The position numbers and the translations under genes are program-made. Shown here piece by piece: positions 1 to 10,721 of a stretch of DNA of 64,000 nt. Source of the stretch: Moringa oleifera (taxonomy: Eukaryota > Streptophyta > Magnoliopsida > Brassicales > Moringaceae). The notes beneath the pieces are model-generated. The model saw only the letters and a program-made list of their open reading frames with translations. It ran no database searches and had not been told where the DNA came from. The stretch spans positions 4,345,001 to 4,409,000 of the forward strand of contig JAJFZO010000049.1 in the NCBI GenBank assembly GCA_021397835.1, read 5' to 3'. Numbering within the stretch: the first letter of the stretch is position 1; each line of letters opens with the position of its first letter.

Positions 1-28
1 TAGTCAAAATTTCTTTTCTGCTCTGCAG

Positions 29-3000
29 AACAGGAAAGGAATCTATTTGTTCGTAAGTTTTTGCATTGTTTGCGAATGGATCCATCTGAAGTATTATCAG
101 GTTTTTCATTTAGCTCTATTGCACAGAGAGCCACAAGTGTGAGCCGGAACCTACGTAAGTATACTTCCACGTTGATTTTGCTGATGACATGAGTACATAT
201 GTGTCTGTGTTCCTTATAGTTTATCTTATATTTTCAGGGTCATTGTTAAGTCATGCGGAATCTTTGATCCCTAATTTTTTGAACGAGGATGATCTGCAGC
301 TCTTAAGGTGATGTTACTTAAACCATGCTTCTTTCTTTTAATGTTTCATAGAGTTATTGAAATAGTGTCGTGTTTTTTAATAGTTCTTTCTATGATTTTA
401 TCATGCATCATTTTGAATGAAGCAAGCATACAGATTATTTTCTTTCTAAGGAAACAATTTCTAACTTTCTTCTGTTCTTCTGGGTGGTGGCAAAGGTGTA
501 GTCTTCATCTCAACAAAAACTAAATCCTGACTAATTGTGTTAGGACATTAGTCTTCCCCAGTGAGCAGTGCTTAGAAGCATATCCCCTGCTGAATCCTGC
601 ATGTTTTTCTTTCTCAGCACTTTCACCCTTTTGTTTTTGTCTCGCACTTTTGTTTTGGTCTCTCCTTTCTTGTTGGTGCCTTCTGCATGAATTAATTCTG
701 TGAACAGGCAGAATGTAAACAGGATGTAAATAGGCAGAATTTTAGAGAAGAGAATATTATTCTTGCTCTTTTTACAACAGAAATACAACACCTATATATA
801 TACTAGGTAGTAGCCTACCAATCAAGGAGTAAATTACTCCTTGATATATGGTAGCAGCCTACCAATCAAGGAGTAGATTGCTCCTTGATACATGGTACCA
901 ATCAAGGAGTAGATTGCTCCTTTCCTATTATAGACAATAATATTACAGTATATTACAGCTAGCATATCTAACAATAATCTACTTTAATTTTCAACATGGG
1001 ACTTTCTAACACTCCCCCTCAAGCTGGAGCATAGATGTCTATCATGCAAAGCTTGTCACTCAATCTGTGGAAATCTTCCTTCTTAAGTGCTTTAGTAAAC
1101 ATATTAGCAATTTGATCTCTTGAAGGTGTAAAAAGAGTGCAAATCTTCTTGTCAGTAACTGCATTTCTCACAAAATGACAATCAACTTCTATATGCTTTG
1201 TTCGTTCATGAAAAACCGGATTGCTTGCAATACGAATTACAGCTTGATTATCACAATGCATAGGAATAGGATCTGAATAGGTGATACCGAAATCTTTGAG
1301 GAGAGCTTTCAACCAAATCAGCTCACATGTAGTTTAAGCCATGGCACGATATTCTACTTCAGCACTAGATCTTGATACAACTGTCTGTTTCTTACTCTTT
1401 CAAGTTACTAGATTCCCATCCACAAAGGTACAATATCCAGATGTAGATTTTTTCTCACTCGTCACCAGCATAGCTAGCATCAGAATAGCCAACTAATTTC
1501 ACATGATCCTTTTCCTGGAGATGTCTTTATATATCTCAAAATGTTGCAGGCAGCCTCCCAATGACTTTTCTTAGGCTTGTCCATGAATTGACTAATCAAA
1601 CCCACGGCATGCATAATGTCCGGTCTAGTAACTGTTAAGTAAATAAACTTCCCAACAAGTCTTCTGTATTGTCTATAGTCTGCAAAGTCATCATCCTTCT
1701 TCCACAAGTCAAGATTAGGTTCCATTGGTGTATCCAACAGTTTTGCACCAAGTAAACCTACTTCTTGTAATAGATCAGTTGCATACTTTCTTTGAGACAG
1801 CACTACACCTTCTTTACCACGAGAAACTTCAATACCAAGAAAGTACCTTAATTGACAAAGATCTTTGGTGACAAATTGTTGGTGCAAGTGTTTTTTGGTT
1901 GCTTCGATTCCATTTACATCACTACCTGACAAGATTATATCATCAACATAAACAATAAGTATTACAATTCCCAATGAACTATGTTTTACAAAAACTGAAT
2001 GATCAGCTTGACTTCGCTTAAATCCTGCTGCAAAAACAACTTGGCTAAACTTATCAAACCAAGCTCTAGGACTTTGCTTCAATCCATAAATAGCCTTGTT
2101 GAGCTTACATACTAAGTGAGTCTCCCCCTGAGCAACAAAGCCAGGTGGTTGCTCCATATAAACTTCCTCATTCAAATCTCCGTAAAGAAATGCATTCTTG
2201 ATATTTAGTTGATACAGGGGCCAATCACGATTGACTGCAACTGAGATGGTCACACGAATAGAGTTCAACCTAGCAACAGGTGAAAAGGTTTCAAAGAAGT
2301 CGATACCTGGTGTCTGCGTGTATCCTTTTGCAACTATCGGGCTTTATACTGATCAACAAAACCATTAGGATTGTATTTGACTGTAAATACCCAACGACAA
2401 GCAACAGGTGAAACTCCTTTAGGTAAAGGTTCCAAGTCCCATGTGTTTCTACTGAGAAGAGTTGACATTTCCTCATTCATGGCCTGTTTCTCGTTAGAAT
2501 CTTGAACTGCCTCTGGATAATTCTTAGGAATAGAGATAAAGCTAAGCTATAAAAAACAAGATCAAAGTGATTAAAGGAAACAACATTACCAATAGAATGT
2601 TGGGTACAAGAGTGTTTACCTTTTCGGAGAGCTATTGGCAAATCATCAAGATCATCAGCAGAAGACATTGAAGGAGATGGCTGTGAGACAAGAGGAGTTT
2701 GCAACTTATTCCTTGTGGTGTAAATTTGGATAGGTTTTGAAAAAGGTAGAGTCACGGGAGATGATGTTACTATTGTAGGAAGGGAACTAACTCTTTTACT
2801 TTAGAGTTTTGAAAAAACGATTCCGACTTAAAAAATGTGACATCAACGGAAACAAAAATTCTTTTTGACACTGGATCATAACATTTATAACCTTTTTGAG
2901 TTCGAAGATATCCTAAGAAAACACAACGGACAGCTCTAAGAGACAATTTATCCATACCAGTTTCAAATAAATGAACGACGCAAACACACCCAAAAATTGG

Positions 3001-6000
3001 TGGAGTTATAAAAAAGAGTGGATAATCTGGAAAAAAGACATTTAAAAGGAATGTCACCTCCAAGAATTGAAGATGGCATCCGATTAATGAGGAATCCAGC
3101 AGTGAGTACGGTATCACTCCAAAAGTATTTGGGTACATTCATTTGAACTATAATAGTACGAGCAACATCAAGAAGATGTCTGTTTTTACGTTCTGTCACA
3201 CCATTTTGTTGTGGAGTATGAGCACATGATGATTGGTGAATAATGCCATTTGCAAAACAAAAATGAGAGAAGTCAGTTTTCATATATTCTAAAGCATTAC
3301 CAGATCGTAAAATACGAATACTGGTTGAAAATTGAGTCTTTATTTCATTATAAAACGTTTGAAATACATCAAAAACGTCTAAGACCTGTCTTTTAGCAAA
3401 TAAATCCAAGTCATTCGAAAATAATCATCCACAAAAGTAATAAAATACTTATGACCGGACAAAGTAGGATAACGACGAGGCCCCCATACATCGGAGTGAA
3501 CTAAATCAAAAGGACTTAAACTTCGACTCTCTCTAGGAGAAAAAGACGACCTATGATATTTTTCTAACTGACATGTATCACAGTTTTATTAGAGCAGGCT
3601 CAACAAAAGGTACTATTTTTTTTAGCTTGAAAAAATTAGGATGACCTAAACGACAATACCAATCATAAAGAGACATATCACCAGCAACAGTAACAACAGA
3701 AGAATTAAGATAATAAACGCCCCTTGATTCAGAGCCGTATCTGGTCAATGTATTCGTCTGAAGATCTTGAAAAATGCAATGAGTAGGGAAGAAGGTTACA
3801 GAACAATTTAAAGATTTTGTGATTTGATTACTGAGAGAAGATTAAATGATAATTTAGGAACATATAATACTTGATTAAGTGTAAGAGAAGGAGTGTGAAC
3901 AGTACGAAACCCAGAGACAGTAGAAATAGACCCATCAGCAACAGTAATTATTGATAGAGATTGACTAGGAGTAAAAGTATGAAACTGACGTTGGTCCCAG
4001 TCATGTGATTTGATGCACTAGAATCTATTAACCAAGAATTGCTAGAAAGAGTTGCAAGTGCAGCGATACCTGTTTGGAGGGTATGAGAGGCAATAGAATT
4101 AGGTTGTGATTGAATTAACCGTTCATACTCCACTTTAGAAATCTGAATAACATCATCATATCCAACTGAAGAAACAAAACCATCAGAATTGAATGTAGCA
4201 GCAGTTGCCTTAGGAGTGTTGTGCTTTTTGGTACGTTTGGTAGCCTATTCAGGTTTATCATATTTGTCCTAACATACATCTTCAGTGTGATTTCTTTTGC
4301 CACAAAAATCACATTTTTTATCACGTCCTTTACTCTTTCCAATATTGTGCCCACGTCTTTGTACGAACATGGTAGAATGTTCAAGAGTAATAGGTGGATA
4401 TGATAGAGTTAAAGAGTCTGATTGCAAGTGAGAGAAGGTTGCTTGAAGAGTAGGCATCGTGCTTTCTCCAAGTAATTGACTTTTAAGGGTATTGTATTGG
4501 TCATTCAGATTCATAAGAAATCCACAAACAAAGAGATTTTCCCATTGACGTTTTTGAGTTTCTAGATCTGTAGAGAGGGGATGCAATTCACGGAATTCAT
4601 TGATAATTCCTCTATAGGCAGCGAAAAATTCTGAAAGGGATTTTTTACTTTGTTTGTTATCAACAAGTTGTTGAAACAAAGAGAAATTTCGAGAATTATT
4701 ACCATCATTTAAGAACATTTCTTTAATAGAGTCCCACATTTCCTTAGCAGTTGATATCAATCCAACGGAGGCAACAATCTCAGGTTCCAAAGAATTTAGC
4801 AGCCACGTTTTCACGGCACAATCAGATTGACGCCAAGCTGCATATTTGGAATCCTTAGTGTCTATCATCGTTTGAACTAGATGATGATCACGACCTTGAG
4901 AACCAAGGAAGGTACAAAATGCTTGAGACCAACGAGCATAATTTTTACCATTAAACTTCATGGTAGTTCCAACAGAAGCACGCAAATCAGAGTGAGGCAT
5001 GTTATCTGACATTTTGAATTATAGAGTCAAGTACCCAAAAAATAAAAATAAAAGAAAATGCACAACCTCAGACACAGAGGCACAACTTCAAATACGGAGG
5101 CACAACCTCAAAAACAGAGGTACAAGAAATCAATCACACAAGAGGGGATTGATTAACCCTCAAAAAGAAAAAAAAGGTTTAAGATTAGAATAAACCTTGC
5201 TCTGGTACCATGTAAACAGGCAAGCAGAATTTTAGAGAAGAGAATATTATTCTTGCTCTCTTCACAACACCTGTATATACTAGGTAGCAGCCCACCAATC
5301 AAGGAGTAAATTACTCCTTGATATATGGTAGCAGCATACCAATCAAGGAGTAGATTGCTCCTTCATACATGGTACCAATCAAGGAGTAGATTACTCCTTT
5401 CCTATAATAGACAATAATATTACAGCTAATATATTACAGCTAGCATATCTAAAAATAATCTACTTTAATTTTCAACATAAGACTTTCTAACAAATTCATA
5501 TTCAAAATCTTAACCTATCATTCACTGGTCCTCATTGCATGCAGTTTAAATGTCTCGGATGATTTCGAAGTTTCTTTCAATATTTTATGTTTTAGATTTG
5601 TCGTTTTGAACCTTTAAATTGGAAATTATCTTTACAAAGTTTTAGTTCTATCTAGTCAGGATTTGATATACGAATCTATCCGGTCCAACATGCATAATCA
5701 GCTTTAGAGGTCGAGATGTTGCTTTATTTGTTTTCTTTTCTAAAGAAAACTACCTCAAGCTGCATACTCTTAAGTCTATCCTTATCATCTTTGGACCATC
5801 CACTTTAAAGAAATCACTCTTATACTGGTATTTTGAGTCTCTGTTCCACATATTCAAATAACATAACATGCCATTCTCTTGATTTATCCTCTAGTGATGT
5901 TTTACTTTTCATCTTTTAGCAAATGGAATTTTCATTTTATCTGTGACAACATTGCCATTCTCATATCAGCTTATTCATCTCTTGAGCGTTTTGTTTGTTG

Positions 6001-9000
6001 ACTGTCCAACACTTTCTCTTATAATGTAGCTGACCTTGTAGTTGTAGGAACTTTTCTTTAAAATGATTGGTAATTAAAGTCAAAAAGGTATTCCAGTTGC
6101 ATTGTTGCATTTCATCTAATTCTAACTCTATGAGTTGTATCATCTTTGATCTTTCATTCATTTTCAATATTGGATCCCGAATCTCTTATGGCAATTATTT
6201 TTTAGAAACAATTCCAATCGTTGTTTCTCATTTTATCTTCATCTTCATCATAGTCTATTAATAGTGCACTGCATGTATTCTTGGTTGTACTCGGTCTAAA
6301 ACTTCTGTACTCTTTAAGTAGTTATCTGTTGTTCCAGTTTGTACTAACTTAGTATCTTTATTAGAAGTATGTCCTTTAGATATACTGTGCATCAAAAGGA
6401 AGTCAGAGTCAGCTCTAAATGGAACAGCTTATCTCATGAAGTTCTCCAATAGAAAAGTTAATCCCTTGGACCCGTTAAGTCTCCCGAATACTTCTTCTTG
6501 CTGTGAACCTAATAACTATTTGAAAAGTTTGTGAGGACTTCTATCCAAATTTAAATGAGCATCCTTTTATTGTTATTGGACCACTATTTCTTAATATAGC
6601 TCCAATATTGAATGAAACTAGATTCTTCGCTTTGTTGGTAATATATCTACATAAAGAAAAGAGTGTGTTGATTTTCTAAATGTAAAAAGGAATTATATCA
6701 CCATATTATTTGTTTCTAGTGGGCTGTGCAGTAACCAATGTCTCGGTTTCTTTTTTATTTTCTTTTGCAGGGTGTTCTTTGACCAATATCAATTACTACT
6801 TCATTCTGATGAGTTTGAAGGATTTTTTATTCAAGTAAAACTTTTTGTCCTTTTATAGTTTATACTGTTCTCCTACTATTTTTCTGTTGTTTGTCAATCT
6901 ATTAAGCATTGTTAATGTTTGAGTATGATTAAACAATGCTGCTGGAACAAATTCAGGAAAGCAAATATGAGGGTTCTATTTCCTGGGATAAGTTTTCTAA
7001 ACTCAATATTGGCGATCATCTGCAGGTGAACACTGGGAGTTCATTTCATTTTACCTGCAATTGATGCTCATGTTTTAAGTTAATCTGGTGTTTGAACATG
7101 TTTTGGTCTGACAAGTTTATTCCATAAAACATGACAGGAAAATGCATAACATTGTTCTCAGCTTTAGGTAGAATTTATGAGTGTCACTCATGAGATAAAT
7201 TTAACTCAAATGATAAAAGTTGCTTTTGAAATACAAAGTGGTACCATGTGGGCTACTTTAATCTTTTAAAATCGACTTAGACTGGCAAATTCTAAAGTTG
7301 ACTTGCATTTCAAACCTTCTAATTTTGATTTAGACTTTTCTTTTCAAGCCATCATGGCATACTGAGTGGTAAAGTTTGATTCTGGTAGGAAGCTCAAAGT
7401 ACCGGGGGATGCTCCTCACCTTTGCAGAGAAAAGAACCTCCAAATCCCATTAACCAAGGTGGTAACATGAAAGAGGAAATGTCGGAGAGTTGTGCTTTCC
7501 AAGAAGAGGATCAGATCGATGTCCGAAGTAATCATGTGGATGAAAGCGATGATATAACAAGGCAAGGTGTGAGAGAAGACAAAATTAGGTGCGGTGTGTC
7601 TGGAGTTTTGAGACGGCCTGATAGAGATGTTCAAAATGTTGAAACTAGTGGTTCGGACACAAGCTCCACAAGAGGGAAGAATCCTGTTGATCAAATTGAC
7701 AATGTTGAGTTTCCAAAATCAAACGAGCATTTTAAAGAAAGTGGATCCGGAGGAGCTCAAGAGGATGAAAAGGTTGAAACTATTCAGTGTGAAGAAAAGC
7801 AACGAAGAAAAAGAAAGCGAACTATTATGAATGATGAACAGATTATGCTAATTGAGAGGGCTCTTCTAGATGAACCTGATATGCAGCGAAATACAGCTTC
7901 TATACAATCATGGGCTGATGAATTGAGTCGTCATGTATGGAAAATAGATATGATAATTTGAGTTATAAGTTGCTTCCTTATCTGTTTGTAAGCACCAAAG
8001 ATTTTACTTTTTTTGACCCCATACATTGTGTTTTGCAGGGTTCAGACGTTACATCTTCACAGCTGAGGAATTGGTAGGAACCCTTTTTTCAATATGTCAG
8101 TGTGCAAGTTTGTTCCTTCTTCCATTCTCCCTGCTGAAGCTAGACCTAGATCTTCTTTGAATGAAAAAAAATCTCGTTGGTATAGAAATAAAGACTCATT
8201 AGCTCATAACAGGTCGGAATAAAGAGTTGAATTGTTAATTATACGTTTTTGTTTTCTTACTGCAAAGACAGAGAAGATAATAACAGAATCCCTGTAAAAG
8301 AGGTTATTTGAGTAAGAGGATCAACTTTTTCAGTTTGAAACATCCGTTATTTGATGCTCACTAACTTCTTTTCTAGGGAAGAGATAACAGTAAAATTACC
8401 ATTGTTTGTAACCTGATTCCTGTAATTTACATCTGAAGAAATATATAGTATTTCCCCCAATGGGTAGAATCCTTTGAGCTAGATACTAACTCAGTTCCTT
8501 ACTTTGTGTTTGACAAGTCCCTTGCAGAACGTTTGTCAAAGGTAGGTTCAAGGACATTTGAGTTGCTGCTAGTCTTGTAATAAATGATCTCTTGGTGAAT
8601 TTGAGAGTTACGTGGCTCTGGTTATATATAGTGCAGCTTCAGCTGCGGACTGTAGTTCACATTCGAACTTCATTTCCTTTCAAATAAAAGGATGTTTTAT
8701 AAATCTTCAGATTTAACTTGCTGTAGAGCAATTGCCAGTTTTTTGGTTGTGTTCTTGCTATGGGGGAAGACTAGTGTTTGTTGAGATGGGAGTTCCATTT
8801 ATCCTTTCTAATTTCCACCCACTTTGGAGTTGTTTAGAAAAGTTTATCTTGTGATACCTATTGCTTGTTTTCTTTGAATGACTGTTCAAATCTTACATGA
8901 TCAACAGGCTCAATAATCGAAAAGCTAGGCTAGCTCGGGCAAGTAAGGATGTTCGTGCACCTCCAGAGGCTGACAATGCTTTACCAGGTAAGCAAGCTGG

Positions 9001-9445
9001 GCCAGGTCAAGAAAATTTATGTGACTCACCTGATAGTCCTGGTGATGAAAATGTCTCATCAAATCCATCAAATTCCAAGGGTACTCGAAGCACATCAAGA
9101 ATTGGATCCAGCAAAGTCCCTGAGGCATTGACAGAATTTGTTCATATTGGTGCTGCACAATTCATCCAGTGCAAGCTAGATCAGTCTGTTGTACTTGTAG
9201 ATGGGCAAGGAAGAGAAATTGGGAAAGGAAAGGTACACCAAGTGCAAGGAAAATGGCATGGAAGGAGCTTGGAGGAATCGGAGACTTGTATTGTGGATGT
9301 CATTGAGCTAAAGGCTGATAGAAGGGTGAGGCTGCCTTACCCGTCTGAAGCAGCAGGTACATCCTTCGAAGAGGCAGAAGCAAAGATTGGGGTAATGAGA
9401 GTGTTGTGGGATTCAAATAAACTATTCATGTTACAGCCTCAGTGA
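29..9445 (+). CDS. NDX: Nodulin homeobox protein NDX (3' part of gene, partial)
   Basis: Seven coding exons are visible: 29-154, 238-307, 6771-6834, 6957-7025, 7389-7934, 8039-8073 and 8908-9445 (stop TGA). All join in phase with GT-AG introns; the 5' exons lie left of the window. An acidic, Ser-rich linker precedes a basic KRKR run and a divergent homeodomain whose recognition helix reads WLNNRKARLAR. The conserved C-terminal region starts near FVHIGAAQFIQCKL and ends in LFMLQPQ, as in plant NDX proteins. Known for the family: Arabidopsis NDX is a nuclear single-copy protein that binds at the FLC antisense (COOLAIR) promoter and stabilises an R-loop. The homeodomain is split by two introns around a 35-nt exon. 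The intron 308-6770 is greatly enlarged by an antisense copia element. The NDX identity is recognised from family features, not a search. Confidence 0.85.
694..698. repeat. Target-site duplication AATTC (left copy)
   Basis: Five bases AATTC abut the TG of the left LTR and match the five bases after the right LTR. Using this start makes the left LTR about 30 bp longer than the right one, which is explained by a duplicated terminal segment. Confidence 0.85.
699..1011 (-). repeat. 3' LTR of the copia element
   Basis: 313 bp, beginning TGTGAACAGG and ending TTTCTAACA on the plus strand. It matches 5211-5492 over nearly its full length but carries an extra terminal stretch in which TGTRAAYAGG-type units occur three times (699, 714 and 725). 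It holds three copies of a palindromic AAGGAGTA...TACTCCTT-type repeat (821, 865 and 901). The minus-strand start TGTTAGAAAGTCC follows directly on a GAGGGGGAG polypurine tract. Confidence 0.9.
821..925. repeat. Three palindromic repeats inside the LTR
   Basis: Copies begin at 821, 865 and 901. The first is a perfect palindrome: 12-bp arms (ATCAAGGAGTAA and its complement) around a single central base. The second keeps both arms with two changes in the centre. The third is truncated at its right end. The first two follow a GTAGYAGCCTACCA lead, so the whole is a tandem array with a unit of about 44 bp. The other LTR has the same array from 5298. Confidence 0.85.
1012..1020 (-). other. Polypurine tract of the copia element
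   Basis: On the minus strand GAGGGGGAG lies directly 5' of the 3' LTR, the position where plus-strand DNA synthesis is primed in LTR retrotransposons. It overlaps the end of the RNase H reading frame, whose stop is at 1019-1021. Confidence 0.85.
1019..1480 (-). pseudogene. Copia RNase H domain remnant
   Basis: The segment 1019-1312 encodes MHCDNQAVIRIASNPVFHER, then TKHIEVDCHFVR, the standard C-terminal RNase H block of copia Pol, and stops just before the polypurine tract. The upstream part (1313-1480) still shows the ATYSTSGYCTF-to-AEYRAMA type region but is in another frame or broken by stops. The domain is therefore separated from the reverse transcriptase and non-functional. Confidence 0.85.
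1480..2520 (-). pseudogene. Copia reverse transcriptase domain remnant
   Basis: 1480-2268 is an open stretch with the copia RT signature blocks in order: LYQLNIKNAFLYGDLNEEVY, then KAIYGLKQSPRAWF, then the catalytic LIVYVDDIILSG, then YFLGIEV, then VGKFIYLTVTRPDIMHAV. The YVDD core is intact. The 5' end of the domain (around 2290-2520) continues in other frames, which shows frameshifts. The family enzyme copies element RNA into DNA; this copy cannot be made as one protein. Confidence 0.9.
2770..3700 (-). pseudogene. Copia integrase domain remnant
   Basis: Reading right to left, the usual FDLVHSDVWGP start of the catalytic core is readable near 3520-3480. It is followed by a block with HTPQQNGVTERKNRHLLDVA (within 2963-3409) and later the CVCFLGY-like segment in another frame (2770-3138). 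A DTCQLEKYH motif upstream, near 3580, belongs to the zinc-binding region. At least two frame changes break the domain. Confidence 0.85.
3948..4133 (-). pseudogene. Copia protease active-site remnant
   Basis: The short frame contains SWLIDSSASNHMTG. Copia proteases carry WxxDSGAS[DN]HM here, so the aspartate is kept but the glycine of the Asp-Ser-Gly triad reads Ser. That change fits an inactive protease. The rest of the domain runs into stops. Confidence 0.75.
4269..5012 (-). pseudogene. Copia Gag (capsid/nucleocapsid), 3'-truncated frame
   Basis: Starts with ATG at 5012, about 190 bp after the primer-binding site. About 247 residues resemble plant copia Gag: NGKNYARWSQAFCTFLGSQG near the N-terminus, TWLLNSLEPEI, and a C-terminal zinc knuckle CDFCGKRNHTEDVC (CX2CX4HX4C). 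A stop codon immediately follows the knuckle, with a second in-frame stop shortly after, so Gag is separated from the protease. Confidence 0.85.
5198..5210 (-). other. Primer-binding site, initiator tRNA-Met type
   Basis: On the minus strand TGGTACCAGAGCA directly follows the 5' LTR end. It matches the complement of the 3' end of plant initiator tRNA-Met (TGGTATCAGAGC) with one difference. Plant copia elements commonly use this primer. It fixes the orientation of the element. Confidence 0.9.
5211..5492 (-). repeat. 5' LTR of the copia element
   Basis: 282 bp, TGTAAACAGG...TTTCTAACA on the plus strand, followed by the target duplication AATTC (5493-5497). It repeats the sequence of 699-1011, including the three palindromic copies (from 5298, 5342 and 5378). 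It lacks about 11 bp near 5270 and the extra terminal units of the other LTR. As the 5' LTR it would promote transcription leftwards, antisense to the upstream NDX exons. Confidence 0.92.
5493..5497. repeat. Target-site duplication AATTC (right copy)
   Basis: Matches 694-698 exactly and directly abuts the CA end of the right LTR. Confidence 0.85.
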
Positions 9446-10721
9446 TCATGGCGCAACAGCTCTGTTGATAAATTTTGTTAACCTTTCAAGCTTTTGAATA
9501 TACTATAGTGAAAACTCTTGTTGAAGAGCTTTGTAGCCTTTGTGATCTTATCCGGCTCAAAAAGGATTAATTTTATAGTCGTGGTGTGAGATACTCTGTG
9601 GATTAAAAAGGAAAAAGAAAAATTATACTACAGTATCATGTCAAAAATGCCTTTAGTAGCGCCAGATCCCATACAGGCTTTTTTAATCATTGTCCCATGT
9701 TCCTTTTGATACTTTCAAGGATGCCTATCAAATTTGTTTCCTAGTTTTCAAGGAGTATCTATTAACATGTGATACTGTGCAAATAATAACAGCTGTTGTC
9801 TTATTCAACATGAAGTTGATTACAAGGAACAAAGAGTCACTAACAGCCACACTGGTAAACAGCCCTTAAGGGAGCTCTGGACAGACTAGCTGGAGCAGAA
9901 GCATCCTTTAAGAAAATCTCTTGAATTTTGCATTTTCTTTTGGTGGAAATAGTCTTCAAAATTGGGTGTGCTTCCAGGTGACTCCAGCATGATAAAAGCT
10001 AACAATAAAATTTTACCCTAATATCTTAGCTCGATGAAGTAAGTCATAGAGCTGCAAATGAGAAACTTAAAAGGTTTCATTTTCCTTTCTGTGAATTTGT
10101 CCCTCTTAAACAGATTTTGTTACCATCTTTCTCTTCATAAAAATTTCTGTACCTTTCCTCCACTGAATGATGCAGTAGATGCAAGAAACACTGTGTGACT
10201 TGGTCCTAATTTCTGGTTAATTTACCCACACAAACAGCTAATTTTCATCCAGTGCAAAGAGTTGAAGGTCACAGGCTCTGCAGTGTGGCATGGTCCCTAA
10301 ACTCACCCAGCTTCTAGCAGTAAATCATGCAAAATTGAAACTTAGATTTGAACCCATCCTTTTTCAAATAGATATTCTAGAAGAAGCTGACTGTTATGTT
10401 ACAAAGAAAAAAAAGCTAAAAAAACGACTACCCTAACTGCAAGTCACTCTTCCCAAGAAGCATAAAACTAGTATCATCTCTTCCATGGGCTAAATTATAC
10501 ATTACATTACACTCAGCTCATTACGAGCTAACTCCTCTACAATTGTCAGGCTGTGTACATTGGACAAGATTTCTTTAGAAGAATACAACAGAAGCACCAT
10601 GTGTTGTGCCAGGTGGCATGTATCAGATTGAAATTGAGGTGCGTATGGTTTAGACCTGCCAAGTAAACATGCAATTCAGCATGTGGTACTATAAATTACA
10701 AAAATTTGGTCTTGAATAACA
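9446..10721. other. Convergent intergenic region: 3' ends of NDX and BSL1
   Basis: NDX (plus) and BSL1 (minus) end facing each other here. The 1.28 kb should hold both 3' UTRs. I see no reading frame with family features, no RNA gene and no clear repeat. Confidence 0.6.

Larger units (their letters stand above)
699..5492 (-). mobile_element. Decayed Ty1/copia LTR retrotransposon inside an NDX intron
   Basis: The element reads right to left: 5' LTR 5211-5492, primer-binding site, gag, protease, integrase, reverse transcriptase, RNase H, polypurine tract, 3' LTR 699-1011. Integrase before RT marks the copia superfamily. LTR ends are TG...CA and the flanking 5-bp target duplication is AATTC on both sides, so this is one complete insertion. 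The coding region is broken by several stop codons and frame changes. By eye the LTRs differ at roughly a dozen aligned positions plus several indels, so the insertion is not recent. It lies antisense to NDX and away from exon boundaries, so splicing can probably remove it. The element cannot make its own proteins. Confidence 0.93.

Noticed and set aside
821..925. CRISPR-like repeat array
   Set aside because: The regularly spaced palindromic repeats sit inside a plant LTR and recur in the partner LTR; they are element-internal repeats, not CRISPR.
8925..9158. Minus-strand frame over the last NDX exon
   Set aside because: Opposite strand of a confirmed exon with conserved NDX C-terminus; shadow.
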